Made by a program: the position numbers and the translations under genes
Notes under the pieces: model-generated
What the model was told of the DNA's origin: nothing
What the model saw: the letters and a program-made list of their open reading frames with translations, nothing else
The model's database searches: none
Shown here: positions 23,507 through 35,164 of the stretch, one piece after another
How the letters are laid out: each line of letters opens with the position of its first letter
How positions within the stretch are numbered: position 1 is the stretch's first letter
Assembly (NCBI GenBank): GCA_027574665.1
Contig: CM050676.1
Location: 2,718,157 to 2,782,156, forward strand
Length of the DNA: 64,000 bases
Direction: 5' to 3'
Origin: Rhynochetos jubatus
Taxonomy: Eukaryota; Chordata; Aves; Eurypygiformes; Rhynochetidae

Positions 23507-24374
23507 TTCCTCCACAAAGCCCTTGGGTGCCCTGGGGGTGAAGCTGCACAGGGAGACCCTCAGCAGTGTATACCATACCCGCAATGGCTGGAAGGAGGTG
23601 GCCACACCCCAGCCAGCCCGCTGCCCCAGCACAGCCTGCGCTGCCCACAACAGGGGATAGGGATCACCGAGCTTCCCTCTCCTCAGCTTCATCCTCACGA
23701 CAAGGCCAAGCAGCTTGTTCCTGGCCGCAGGGCGCGACCCTGGCTCTGCAGGAAGGCAATTCCCCACTAGCCCTGATTCTGCTTAGGGAACATGGCTCTC
23801 CAATAAAGGCCCTGAGGCCAAGCCAGACTCCCAGCGGGCTCACCTCTGTGGCTGGCAGATAGCACAGCAGCTGAGGCAGGGAAAGGGAGGCTGAAGGAGC
23901 CTTTGCCACTTTCAGCTGGCAAAATCAGAGAACTCAGCCGCTACACCTTCCTGCCACGAACTGACACAGCAACCAACATCGCTGCGGGGCTGCCGGTCCA
24001 GCCAGCATTTATAGCCTCGCCGTGAGGTAGGGCTGGATGGGATTGGTTGGGGTGACCAGGTGATAGCAGCTGAGGTCACTGAGGGAGCTGCTCCCTCCTC
24101 CCCGGGAGCAGCCATGTTCTTTCCCCTCAGGGCTGTGCCCGTCAGGGCGGTGTGGGTGGTTTGAGGCCCTGAGGAGGGCGTGCTGCTGCCTCGCCTCCTC
24201 CATGAGGGGTTGCAGACGCTCTGGTTTTGTGCTTGATGTCAGATGGGTGTCTGGCATCCCCTTTCTTTGCTGCAGCTCCAGCTGTGAAAGACAGCCTGGC
24301 TGCTGGGGCGGTGGCTCTTGGAGGCAGGACCAGCTCCCTGAGTGTCGGCACAGCTCCTGGGGCTCTGGCCTCTG

Positions 24375-24480
24375 GCTGGGCCTGATTAGATACTGCTGTA
24401 AAGCAAATAATGCCAAAATGCAAATATCAGAAGCAAATTCTTGATTAAATATGAACAAGCGCAGAGAATTGCTTATGTCA
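24375..24480. promoter_or_regulatory. Small AT-rich island with octamer site
   Basis: CCTGATTAGATACTG, AAGCAAATAATGCC and the octamer ATGCAAAT at 24418-24425 in the word ATGCAAATATCA, then TTGATTAAATATG. The 12-base word is shared with 13998-14009. Candidate regulatory block only. Confidence 0.25.
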
Positions 24481-24616
24481 CTCACCCCACTCCTCTCTGT
24501 CCTCCATCTGTCTGCTTCCCTCCTCTTTCACCATCTCTTCCCCCAGCCATCTGTTAGTGCTCTCCCTCCTTCTCTTCCCTCCTCGTCCCTGCGCCTCCTT
24601 CCCCTTGCAGCTGTCT
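24480..24616. repeat. Pyrimidine-rich tract with acceptor-like end
   Basis: Nearly 140 bases dominated by C and T (CTCTCTGTCC, CTTCCCTCCTC, CTTCTCTTCCCTCC), ending CCTTCCCCTTGCAG at 24597-24610, which has the form of a 3' splice acceptor. No convincing exon follows, so it is more likely a low-complexity CT tract. Confidence 0.45.
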
Positions 24617-25135
24617 CCTTTTGAGTGGGTCCCCGTTAGCTGCTCCTCTCCCTGCTCCCAGGCTGGGCCAGGCCCAGGGCTGTACACCGGTGGTTCAAGC
24701 TCCCCGGCGTTAGTTTGGGCGGTCAGCGGGGGTGTCACATTGGCGCAGGACAGCTGAAGATGGAGGGTTCCCACTCCTCTGCTTCCCCTGGGAATATCTC
24801 CCCAGCACCCTGCTGGAAGGACGTGCTGGTGGGGAGGGAAGTGGAAGAGGGCTTTTAATCCAGGTTAGCAACACCGGTTGCCCTCCTTGTGCAAGGAGGC
24901 GTTTCATAGTTTTGAGCAGCAGCCACTTTAAAGTGGGCCCTGGGGCAAGAAAATTCCGTAGTACTTCCCTGTTGACCTGTGGGATGCTGGGTCTCAGAAT
25001 CCCATTTGGACCAAGGACACAACAAACCGAAAACATTTGATGTTTGGCCATACATGTAGGTAGTTAAAATATTCAGTGGTCACAAGCGCAAAGATCAGCC
25101 CCACCCCGCCACGAGCCTGTTGGTTGTCTTGCAGC

Positions 25136-25175
25136 TTCATTTACACCAGTGCAAACGGCTTCCGAGTCAGAACAG
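25136..25175 (-). repeat. Old interspersed repeat, ATTTACACC type, fragment
   Basis: TTCATTTACACCAGTGCAAA then CGGCTTCCGAGTCAGAACAG resembles the right arm and tail of the repeat at 36-110 (ATTTACACCAGTGTAAA..GAATCTGG). It is a partial copy, and strand is uncertain because the arms are inverted repeats of each other. Confidence 0.35.
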
Positions 25176-25499
25176 TGGCCTTCTAGCACACCTTCGGGGT
25201 TTTATTTGCTGTTCTCTTGGGTAAACAACGGCACGAGGCAAAGGCACCAGATCAATGGGCATTAAAATCTACGGAAAGGACATAAACCTCATTGCTCCAG
25301 AGCATCACCTACATCTTCCCGGAGGGTGGGAAGGATGCCCGCTGCCTGGCTGGGTTACCACCAGCGCTCCTGCTGCAGGGGATTTGCGTGCTACCGTGGA
25401 AGCCAACAAAACTGGCTGCTGTCAGGGACAGGGATTGGGTTTGATCCAGACTGGCAAATCCAGGGTTCCTATAAAAGAGCTGAATAAGGGCCCTGTGTC

Positions 25500-25700
25500 T
25501 GACAAGTAGGAAATAAAACTATTGGATTGTTGGCTTTGATAAATCCTTTCCCTGACACATTCCTCAGACTCTGTCTCAGCAAAGGATAATGGTATAGAGA
25601 GAGAGACTGTGTCCTTTTTTATGGTGATTTAAACGCGGTGAAACAACGTGATATCAACATAAAGCTGTTAGAAGAATAACTTGACTGTGCACCTCCTTTC
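25500..25700. promoter_or_regulatory. Weak enhancer candidate, AT-rich
   Basis: AATAAAACTATTGGATTGTT, TTTGATAAATCC (a GATA site), AAGGATAATGG, GGTGATTTAAACGCGG and CGTGATATCAACATAAAG. GATA-like words recur, but sites are more spread out than at 1.3 kb. Confidence 0.22.
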
Positions 25701-26629
25701 TAGAGTCTCCAGAGTGGAATCCGTTTAGATTGATGCATGAAAAAGGAACGAACCTGTTGCTCGAATGGGGTGGCTCTTGGTGCAATAGGCAGAGCTGTTA
25801 TCAGACCTGTTAAACAAATAAAGCTGTGAAGTGCAGACATACTGTCTGAAGCACACACAGCTTTCCAGGCAGCTGAGATCTTCTTAAGGAATCCTTGATA
25901 AAGGAACAAGCCTGTTCAAGTTAATGGATATCCTCGGGTGATGCTTGGAGAGGACTCGTGAAGCGCATGGGAATGCATATCCCTCCCCTGCACAAACACA
26001 CCCTGCTTCACGGGAACACTGCCTTCTCTGGAGGAAGGGGAAGAAGGGGACGTTAGTGACACTCAGGGCAGAAGGTGGTGATGGATGAGCCGAGCCAAGG
26101 GGAGTGGCCCCAGCCATGCTCAGTGGTGGTAGCAACAGAGCATTTGGGTTGTCAGGGGTGTTGGACCTACAGGTGGGCCTTTGGATAAGGACTCCTTTTC
26201 CGAAAGAGCTCACAGTGCAAGGAGGAATACAGAGGGGTCATGGCTCAGGGCTTCTTTGCCCAGTGTCCCACGTCCAGTGACCAAGTTTCATGGAGAAGGG
26301 AAAAGAGGAGTGATAGAAGATTTGTCCCACATCCTCCAAGTGGGCGTCTTTCAGGAACCTCTCAGTCAGAGGCTATCCAGCCCATCCATCCTACTGAACA
26401 GCTCCACCATTAGCCCATGCTATGGTATCCATAAGGCAGGGCCCTGGCCTTGCGATCTTCCATCTGATAACAAGAATCAGATGCCAAAGTTACCTTTCAA
26501 ACCAGCTTCATGCTCCTTCATGTCAAGAGCATCTTTGGACTTTGTCCTGATTTGCCCCTGCTTGAGTGAGAAGAAAGCCGGGCTCCCTTCAGCTGGGTTT
26601 CTAGCAACAACAAGAGAACAGTAATTTTC

Positions 26630-26800
26630 CCGCAATGTTTTTCCTAAGAAAAAAAAAAACAACAATGCACAATTTGTTTTTCTGCCTGTGACAGGGAGAA
26701 TTTTTCATGTTACCGGCAGCCCTGGAGTTCATTCACCTATTGGAAAGATGTCCAGCTTCAAAGGATGTTTAATCTTATTTGAAAAGAGATAATTAGGAAA
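26630..26800. promoter_or_regulatory. Weak enhancer candidate, AT-rich
   Basis: Contains CACAATTTGTTTTTC, TTTTTCATGTTACC, GGATGTTTAATCTTATTTG and AAGAGATAATTAGG (AGATAA joined to TAATTA). It runs directly into the CA/TG-rich stretch at 26801-26960. Confidence 0.22.
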
Positions 26801-26960
26801 ACACACACACGTGTGCCACACACTCACAGCCTCATTAGAGACTGGTTTCTCCTTTAGCCAAGGCAAAGGCTTTATTTTGATGATGGGGGTGAATGTGTTT
26901 TCGTGCTTGGTTAAGGTCTGTGTGTGCATACGTGTGTATTTGTGTGCATACGTTGATGCA
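26801..26960. repeat. CA/TG-rich region with 20-bp tandem repeat
   Basis: ACACACACACGTGTGCC opens the region. TGTGTGCATACGT then occurs at 26921-26933 and again at 26941-26953, a 20-base period. The CA-rich left end and TG-rich right end, about 110 bases apart, can pair as a weak hairpin. It is a likely polymorphic microsatellite-like tract. Confidence 0.65.
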
Positions 26961-28439
26961 CATTTATTTCTCTGGAGGGGATGGGTTTTTAACTTGTTGA
27001 AACCTGTGAAATTCCTCATCCTGGTTCCATTTTTGGAAGCAGATTTTGATGAGATCTCTCCCGTCACTGTGCAGAGAGCATCTAATCACACCGCACAAAG
27101 ACAGCCACAACTGACAATGCGTCTCCCTCTTCCAAGAGAAAGGAAGAGGGGACAAAATGAATAATTCAAATGATAATTAGCAACGTAATTATTCCTGTTT
27201 TTAGAGTAACCTACAGGACAGAACATCAATGTATGAGTCACTGGCAAAGTATAAACAGCAGTAATTTGGAAGATGCTGTCCTGATGCTTTAGAAAGGGAC
27301 TTGTCAGAGACTATCTCTTCTGATCTCGCACTGGCATCAGGAGTCCCCTGAGCTGCTCATTGTAAGGTCAAAACTGGCATCAGTCATCCCACAAAACTAA
27401 GGGAGAAGGGGAGCTTCCAAAGCAGCAACAGGCAGTGAGGGCACGCAGGGAGTACACAGGCTGGGAGAGAAATCGGAGAAGGGAGCAGAGATGAGACCCA
27501 TCAGCAGAACAGCCGTAACACCAGGCAGTGCTCTGGGCTTGGCTGAGGCCAGGGAACAGCCTTTTGGAGTGTGCCTACGCAGCCTGGTGTAGCAGACCCC
27601 ACTTGCAGGTCTGGCTTTGATGTGCTCCAGTCCTACAAGTAATGACACCCAGAGGCAAGATCTCCTGCACGCACCCGGGGCTGGGATCTGCAGGTGCTGA
27701 ACCATCCGGAAGGAAGCAGGGGTGTGTGTATGTTATCCCTGAATTTTAGGCTGAACTGGGAGGGAGGAAGATAAAAGCTCAGTCTCAAGGTGTCCACACT
27801 CTGCTTGGGAAGAGCCAAACCCTCTGTACAGGACAGAATTGTCACATTCCTGATCCTGTTCCAATCCTTTCTGGTAGGGATACATGCAGTAAGTCTGGAC
27901 TTCAGCTACAACTCAGACCTCAGTTTAACCAAGAGCCTTAACAATCTTCCAAACTTACAGCCACTTTTTCTTTGTTAAAACCTGGAGCATCTCTCTTCAA
28001 CAGGAAACACGAAACCTTCATGGCTGGAGCAGCTCCTGTTCCAGGAGACACTAAGGCAGCAGCAGCAGCCTGTAAAAGCAAACAGCAGGATGCCTCTTCG
28101 CACTGTAACACAAGAAGAAGAGGAGATGTCTTTAATTTGCCTGGTAATGATCAATACAGGATCAAATCCAACCTTGAATTTTAATGGTTCTGTACTAATA
28201 GAAAGCCACTTGCAGATGGATGGAGGAGGATCAGAATTGCCTGGGGAGGGTGGGCTGGGTGGTTCAACACACAGGAGGCTCAGCACCCTCTGTGGCCCAG
28301 CCCCTGCCACCGTGGATGTGCTTTTTGGGGGCTGGCAGAGAAAAAATTACTCTGGGATGGCAGTGGCTGAGAATGGGCCACTGTGGGTGCTGGTGACAGC
28401 TCTTGGGTTCCCCCAAGCTCTGTTTCATCCAGCAACTTC

Positions 28440-28560
28440 AAAGCACTGTTTGAAAAGCAAAGGCATTTACAGACAGGAAAACTGAGTCAAGAAACAAGCA
28501 AGTCCTTGGCTCAGGGTCACGTAGCAGCACCCAGAGCAGAAGCAGAGCTCCCAGGCCCCC
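28440..28560 (-). repeat. MIR-like SINE relic, antisense
   Basis: AAGCACTGTTTGAAAAGCAA, ATTTACAGACAGGAAAACTG, AGTCCTTGGCTCAGGGTCAC, and AGCAGAGCTCCCAGG follow reverse MIR in order: tail, ATTTACAGATGAGGAAACTGAG, CTTGCCCAAGGTCAC, then GCAGAGCCGGGATT. It is the longest MIR-like match here. Confidence 0.65.
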
Positions 28561-28689
28561 ATGGCACTCTCCCTTGACACTGGCAAGTCTTCAATGCTCC
28601 TTCTTTGACACTATCAGATGCTGTACAAACGGGCAAGATGACTCAACTCCTGACCCGAAGCACCGACAGCATTTGCAATTGGCAGAGAA

Positions 28690-29035
28690 TCCTCAAAAAG
28701 AAAAAAAAAGTAAGCATATATACCTTTGTATATATAAATAAGTAGAGATGAGATTGACCGGCTGAAATTATATAGCAGCTGTTAACATGGCATCTTTATT
28801 TGCTGCATCAATTGTATTTGGTTTAATCTTGTTCCCACAACACTGAAAACATTTGATTCATCTTCTGGGTTTTTTTGTTGATATAGAATCATTTTGACAG
28901 TTATCCTGTTGGCTGTTAATAAATATCTGCACTTTCTATAATCAATCATAAAACAAATCCAATCGCCTTTTCGCTTTTAATTTGACCTTAATCCTAACAA
29001 ATCTCCTACTGTTTCATTGAATTTACTCATGAGCC
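28690..29035. promoter_or_regulatory. Candidate enhancer, AT-rich island
   Basis: About 345 AT-rich bases: CATATATACCTTTGTATAT, GCATCTTTATTTGCTGC, TCAATTGTATTTGG, TTAATAAATATCTGC, ATAATCAATCATAAAAC and TTTTAATTTGACC. It lies directly left of sequence that returns to mixed composition. Strong compositional island; function inferred. Confidence 0.33.
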
Positions 29036-32000
29036 AGGAGAAGAAGAAAAAGGGAAGGTACCCACTGATGCCTGTCCATCTGTCTCGGGCAGAGATAACC
29101 TAGAGGAGCCGAGATGGAAACCAGAAAAATATTCATCTGCAGCCTGACACTGTCTGCTGAATCACCCCAGCCAGATCCCTTTGCCTTTAGTGTCTTGCTT
29201 CCCCTCCCAGAGGACAGAGGAAAACTGCAGGGAGCTGAGCACCACATTTTTCACTCCCCTCAATCAAAGGTTCACAGGACCAGCTGCCGTCTGCCGACCA
29301 CACAAGGAAAGAGAGTTATTTTGCTTCTCCAGGAGCTGTGGGAAGAACTTCTCCTCCTCTTTAGTGGTCTCGTCTGGACTTCTAATGTTCACCAGTCTGC
29401 AGGATTCCCCCTTCCTTTGCCCCTCACGTTCAGGGAGCAGTGGTACAGCTGTGGTGTGGGAGATCTGGTTCTTGTAATGCACATGAAATGAAGTGGAGGG
29501 AGCTGGAGGGCAAAGACGCTCCGTCCTGCGTGTTCCTGCCTTGTGGCCATTTGTGCTTGTGTGACGTCTCTGTTTCCTTCCCTCTCTCCCCTCCCAGACT
29601 TCTGCTTGCAAAACCAACCCACTGAGCACTTCAAAACTGCCAGGGAGATGAGGCTTGCCTCTCGGCACAAATCCTGTGTCATGTGGTGGGGAGGAAGGAT
29701 GCAGCAACACTCTTCCACTCTGAAATCAAGCCTGAATCTACCCTTGCTCACCACCACCCCAGGAGGCATGAGGATGTTGTACGAGCAATTCTGGTACGGT
29801 TTCTACTTTGCAAACGCTTCTCTTCCTCCATCCCTATCAGGATTCAAAGATTTTTATATGTAAAAATAAATAAATAAAAATAATCCTGCAGTTAAAGGAG
29901 AAGGAGAAAAAGAGGATAAAAGCACGAGAAGCAACTTTGTCCTTTGGTGCCGGTAGCACCAGGCTCCTGCGGTTGGAACCCCAATGAGAACCAAAGTATC
30001 TTCATCATTATCTAGCTGCAAATGGCAGCTGCTTTGCAGCCACTGCTCGGGTGGGATGGTCTCTTTTACGAGAGCAGGAAGGGAACAGTGGGGCAGGGAA
30101 TTAAAATATGGGCTACAAATTGGAAACGGCAGGAGGTGAAGGGGGATTCAGCTTAGCCGGCGGATGCCCAGCGTGCTCCCTATTTATACTATGCCAATGA
30201 CTTTGCTCTCAAGCAGCTTTCAGGAGAGAAAGAGAGAGAAAAAAAAAATATATATATTGCAGCTTGTCTTGGCCCAGGAAATTCCTGCAGAAGCCAATGG
30301 CAGGAGAGACTGCAATGCCGTAGGTCAGGCAGTGATGCAACCGCCCATCTGCAGCCATGAATTACCTGCCCTTGCGCAGATTGCTCTGTCTACAGAATAA
30401 TCTTATGGATGAGGAATTGGATGGGGAGGAGGGGTGCATCCCCTCATGGTATTGTAAACCCCATATGAGGTTGAGCCCAAGCTGAAGACAAGATTTGACC
30501 TGTCAAAGCTCATCCCCTTATCTCACACTTAGGGGAACCTGAACTCAAATTTATGCTCCTGTGTGACCTTGACAGCTCTGTGTCTCCATTTTCCAGTCTT
30601 TAAAATGGGAATCAGTGCCCAGAGCTCAGAGCACCAACAAGATGAACATGTGGAGAGGTGCAAAGTGCTCAGACAGATCTGCAGTGGGGCCACACAGCCC
30701 TACCTGGAGCTGCGGCCCCTCTGCCTCTGGATGTCCCTTTCCAGCAGGACTCTGTCCTTGTCTCTGCTTCTGTGGCCCCATATCACCCCAAACCTGACCA
30801 ACCGGCCTGCACTTGGCACGCACTGCCAGGAGAGAAGCACGCAAAGGAGAAGGGAAATAGTGCCTGAGAGGTGCCTCCCTAGCACAGCAAGGCTTGAGAA
30901 CAACCAGAAATAGAAACATGGGGCCATGAATTAAACACGCTGCAATCTCTCATCTGTCTTCAGCAGGGAGTTCAGCTCAGGGCACGTCGCTCCTCTGCTT
31001 GAATGCATGCAGGGGTGCTTCCCTGGGAAGGCTGGGCATGGACGAGCAAGTGCCCTACCCCACTGCTTTGAACAGAAGCAGTTCCTGCCAGTGTCCCCTT
31101 CCCACGCCATCCTCACTTGCTTGGCATTGCTGGGCTTTCTGGGACAATGCTGACCAGTCCCAGGCACTTCCCAGCTGGTCGGCACCCTGAAGCATCCCCC
31201 AAGGAGATCTGCTGCCCAAGCGCCAGAGCCACTGGTGTCCTCTGCATGTCCCAACTGGGAGGCCAGTGTGCCTGACCCCGCAGAAACACGTGTGCTGCAA
31301 AGGGGGCTGAGGAGGCACAAAATGCCTGTGGCTCAGCTGGGCACACTTCCCAAGGCTGCGGCAGAGGGAGGCTGTCCCTGGGAACACCTTACATGACCAA
31401 ACCGAGGGGGAATAATGTGACAGGAACTCAATGTGAAAATGACCAGAACTTCAATCTACAGGTTTCTCCTATGGCAGGGGACGGTATTGCCTTGTTCTTT
31501 ATGGTGCTCCCAGCCTCAGAAGGGAGCACATGGTGGGACTGAACTCCTTAAACTGGCATTGGTTGTGGTCATTGCTCCTGTGGACCAGAATCGTGCCTGG
31601 GCACAATATGAGGCAGGGGCTCACCCTGCCAGCAAATACCCCAGTTCCTGGAGGCACAGCAGCAGTAAGCTGTGATCCTGCCAACTGCTGCTAGGCTGGG
31701 AGGGTGTCACAGGCAGGAGGAAGGACTCAGCCCTGGGGCCAGGCCACCCGGCTCCGCTCCTCTGCCAGGCTCCTTCCACTCTCAGCAATTGTCTCAATTC
31801 CCCTTGGTGACACTGAGGAAGGACCAGCCTTTCCCTGAGGCAGGCAGATGTTGGGGGAACATCACTTGGGCGGCGGATGATTAGCTTTGCTGACAGCTGT
31901 CTCAAGTGAATGTGATGGATGGTGCCTCAGTCTGCCCGAGCGCCAGAGTCTATTGCGTGTCTCTGAAGTCCACCAGACAGCACTGCTCATGAAGGATTAG

Positions 32001-33140
32001 CCCTGCGCATGCCTGCAGCCCCGTAGCATCAGACAACTCCAGGAGTGACGGGGAAAATGAAGGAAGTAATTTAGAGCCTAACGAAGGGAAATCCACAAAG
32101 CCCTGGCTCAGCCTGAAAGCTGGTTGCTTGAGAAGGGGCTTGATTTTCATCTGGTTTTGCAGTTGCTTTGAGCAAGTTTTCCTAACCCATGGCGGGAAAC
32201 GCATGGGGATCCAGCATCCGGATGGCTTCTCCCTCCCATCTCTAGCATCACTTCATTAACTGACCTCGACCAAGATGCACAGCATTTTCAGTTCAGAGAT
32301 AAAACACATTTGCTACATGGCTCACACATGCGCATGCCAGATGGCATGTGGGGACAGTGTCAGCAGTGTAGGTTGGCTACACGCAATTAGGCTACAAATG
32401 CAGCTTGTGCACAGACCAGCTGCAATGGGCTTACATATTGCTGTTAGTCCACCCAGCCCTGCACATACTTGAGCCCTTACCTTGGTCATCGGGGATGACC
32501 ACACTCCCATTCCCTGCTTCTCTCCTCCTTCTGCTGCCTGCAGGCAGCATCCACCCCCCTCTACAGCTACCCAGGTCACCTACAATGCTCATGGAGAGGA
32601 CAGCCATGTCCATCACACACAAGCACCTGCAAAATGTGAGTACAGACACAGATATACTACTGATCCCACATACACAGTGATGTTTTCTTGTGGATCAAAC
32701 AGCCACAGGATTCCTGGTCTGGAAATCGCAGCTGGGATATGCACATGCATCTTGGGGAGGGCACAGTGCTTGGATAACCGAGAACAGGAAACCCACGGAC
32801 AGGAGTACCACACGCTGCTCTCCATTGGGATATATCGGAAAAGGGATCCTATACATAACCAGTCCAGACAAAGTGCGGATCTGGGGAGCCCCAAATTTTC
32901 TGCTTCTCTCTGCCTGCTCCTCTCCCTCACTTGAAAAGGCCTTGCCTGCCCCTGCAGAAACCCTGTCTGCTCCATCTCCCTCCTTTTCATTGGGTTAATT
33001 GGCTGCTGCCTTACCAGGGGAAATCTCACCCTGGCTGTCAGCCCCGAGCCGTGCTTAGCAGGCTCCAAAAGCTACCGGGAAGGCACTGACGCGGGGAAGG
33101 GTTTTTAACCTGTCACAGAGGCAGCTGGGGAAAGGAGCAG
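29036..33140. other. Non-coding; one MIR relic
   Basis: No gene recognised. AAATAAATAAATAAAAATAA near 29863-29882 and the A/TA run at 30240-30258 are simple repeats. The MIR at 30560-30620 is the only element. Minus-strand frames up to 151 codons (32613-33068) look like chance. Confidence 0.5.
30560..30620 (+). repeat. MIR-like SINE relic, sense
   Basis: GTGTGACCTTGACAGCTCTG, TGTCTCCATTTTCCAGTCTT, TAAAATGGGAATCAGTGCCC is collinear with MIR (GTGTGACCTTGGGCAAG..CTCTGTGCCTCAGTTTCCTCATCTGTAAAATGGGGAT), with a short internal deletion. One of the clearest MIR copies here. Confidence 0.75.
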
Positions 33141-33350
33141 GACTTGGCTGCCTCTAATTGCTCCTTGCGCAGAGGTGCCTTGTTTATTCGATTAATTTGG
33201 AGCCATCAAATGCCAGAACTCAACAAGCAGCTGCTGAGAGGGGTGTTTTTTTCCTCTCCAGAAGGGTGGGTTATGCAAAGCCCCCTTCTTTTCTTTAAAC
33301 AGTCTCTTGGTCTTCACATGTATTAATGCTCATTGTGCCTTAGTGGGAGC
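33140..33350. promoter_or_regulatory. Weak enhancer candidate
   Basis: CTCTAATTGCTCC, TTGTTTATTCGATTAATTTGG and GCCATCAAATG, then TTCTTTAAACAG. Homeodomain-type TAAT cores in a small AT-rich block. Confidence 0.2.
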
Positions 33351-33699
33351 TGGATTGAAATGTGTCTGTAATGGGTTTTTCCCCCCAAAGTCACCCAGAA
33401 GGCTAGTGTCAAAGCAGGATGGAAAATGCTAGTCCAGACCCAGGAGTTAAATCCTCAAGGCTATGCCATTTGGCCAAAGGAAATGCCTGTTTCCATTGAT
33501 GAATGAACAGATATTTACACAGTAACAGATATTCCCTCCCAAAGGCTGCAAATCCCAGACCCAAATTGTCCTCCTTGTTAGCAAGCAAAATCCCCTCCAC
33601 TCCTGATCTCTAAATGTCACGCACCAGCCCTCGGAAACAGGCAGCAGCCAGCACAGTCTGGAAGGGGGAGGACTCCTTGCTCCGCGACATAAAACCGTA

Positions 33700-34040
33700 A
33701 ATCAGAGCAGAATGTATTTCCTCTGCCTGGATTTCACAGCTCTCTCTCTGTTAATTTGACCGGTTGCACTCTCCACATGCATCGTGCTGGGAGCCCCTTT
33801 CAGCAAGGTCCAGGATTTGGCTTTTTAGAGGGAAATAAAATAAAATTATACAAAAAGCCTTGTTTCAGCTTGCCTGCTCACAATCAAATTTTCCCTGAGC
33901 ACGGGCAGCAGCTTTACCAGCCATTTCTGTTTGATAGCTTGGGTTTTATTCACGTAGATAATGAGTTTGGCAGGAGGTTAATAAGTGCCAACTGAAAGAT
34001 AATTTAAGAGTTGTAAAGATAAATTTGTTGTGCGCTCTTT
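33700..34040. promoter_or_regulatory. Candidate enhancer, second GATA cluster
   Basis: Four WGATAR sites fall within 91 bases: TGATAG at 33932-33937, and AGATAA at 33956-33961, 33997-34002 and 34017-34022. Upstream are TTAATTTGACC and AAATAAAATAAAATTATAC. Density and composition resemble the 1.3-1.7 kb island. Function is inferred. Confidence 0.37.
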
Positions 34041-34070
34041 TTCTGTGCGTGTGGCTAATACCTTGGTGCC

Positions 34071-34092
34071 CATGCGTGCGCGCGCATGCACA
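34071..34092. repeat. Alternating purine-pyrimidine run (Z-DNA prone)
   Basis: Twenty-two bases alternate strictly between pyrimidine and purine, centred on TGCGTGCGCGCGCATGCA. Such CG-rich alternation is the classic Z-DNA-forming pattern, and it keeps five CpG steps. Confidence 0.7.
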
Positions 34093-34430
34093 GCGCACAG
34101 GCTGGTTTCTAAGTCCTCAATCTATAAGGTTTTCTTTATTCCTTGAGGTATTGTGAATATCTAAAAGTCCCAGTGAAAATCCTGCTGCATGTAAATTCCC
34201 ATCTGCCCTTTTGTTTTTCCTTTCCTGGGCAAAGCGATTAGATTAACGCAAGAGGGAAAAGGGGAGAAAAAGGAAAAAGAAAAGGAACAGAGCTTTAGAA
34301 AAGCGGCTCTTCCCCCCAGCACAATGCTCAAGCTGGGAATTTCCTTGTGGACCAGAGATGTGGCCCTTGTGCAGAGTTTTGAGACAGAAAGGGAATCTTT
34401 GAAAAGGCTCATCTGGGTTTAGGCAGCTGG

Positions 34431-34482
34431 TTTTTCTTCCTTTGTTTTTTGGTGTTTGGGTTTTTTTTTCTTTTTTTTAACT
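34431..34482. repeat. T-rich low-complexity tract
   Basis: TTTTTCTTCCTTTGTTTTTT, GGTGTTTGGG, then TTTTTTTTTC and TTTTTTTTAA. Simple T-rich sequence with no flanking element recognised. Confidence 0.65.
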
Positions 34483-35164
34483 TTCAAAGTGGGTTTTCCT
34501 TAAAAATACCCTGAGTATTGCCTCACTGAAGCCAAACTAAGGCATGCTTCTAGTGTAGACAATGCTTGGCTGGAGCTTCCTGCAAACCAGAGCTCAGGAC
34601 ACTTGTGCCCAGGGACAACAGGAGTCAAAACCCTCCGTGGGGTTGTGGCCCAGGATCCCTCCCACCTGAAGACCCCACAGAGCAGCACGAAGGTCTGGTA
34701 TGTCCCTTCTAACCCAGCTTGGGCTACTTGGAAGTGGTTTTCCTTGCTAACTCATGCTTTCTGCCTCTCTGAAAGCTCTGTCAGAGCTTCAGCCTCCATG
34801 TTTTACACATCAGAATCAATGCAATGCTTAGCAAAAGATAGAACACTCCCTGCACCTCAGGCAGGTACAAAACACCCCAGACAAAATCAGCCACCGGTGC
34901 TCAAGGGAACGTCACCTGCCCCAGCCATCGCCAGGCGAAAAACCCTTTCCGGCTCAGCGGCGTTTTGGCTGCACCCCGTGAGCAGCTAATCAGCGTCGAA
35001 ACGCTACGCTGGGCCTTGCCTTCCTCCTCTGCTCCGCTCCATGCCACCCTCTTCCTAATCCCTTGAAAGCAGAGTGGTTTAAGAAGGATTCGGTGGTGGA
35101 TGCTGTGCGGCGGGGGCAAGAGAGAGGACAGCAGGGCTTTGTCGCACGTATCAATATGATGCTG

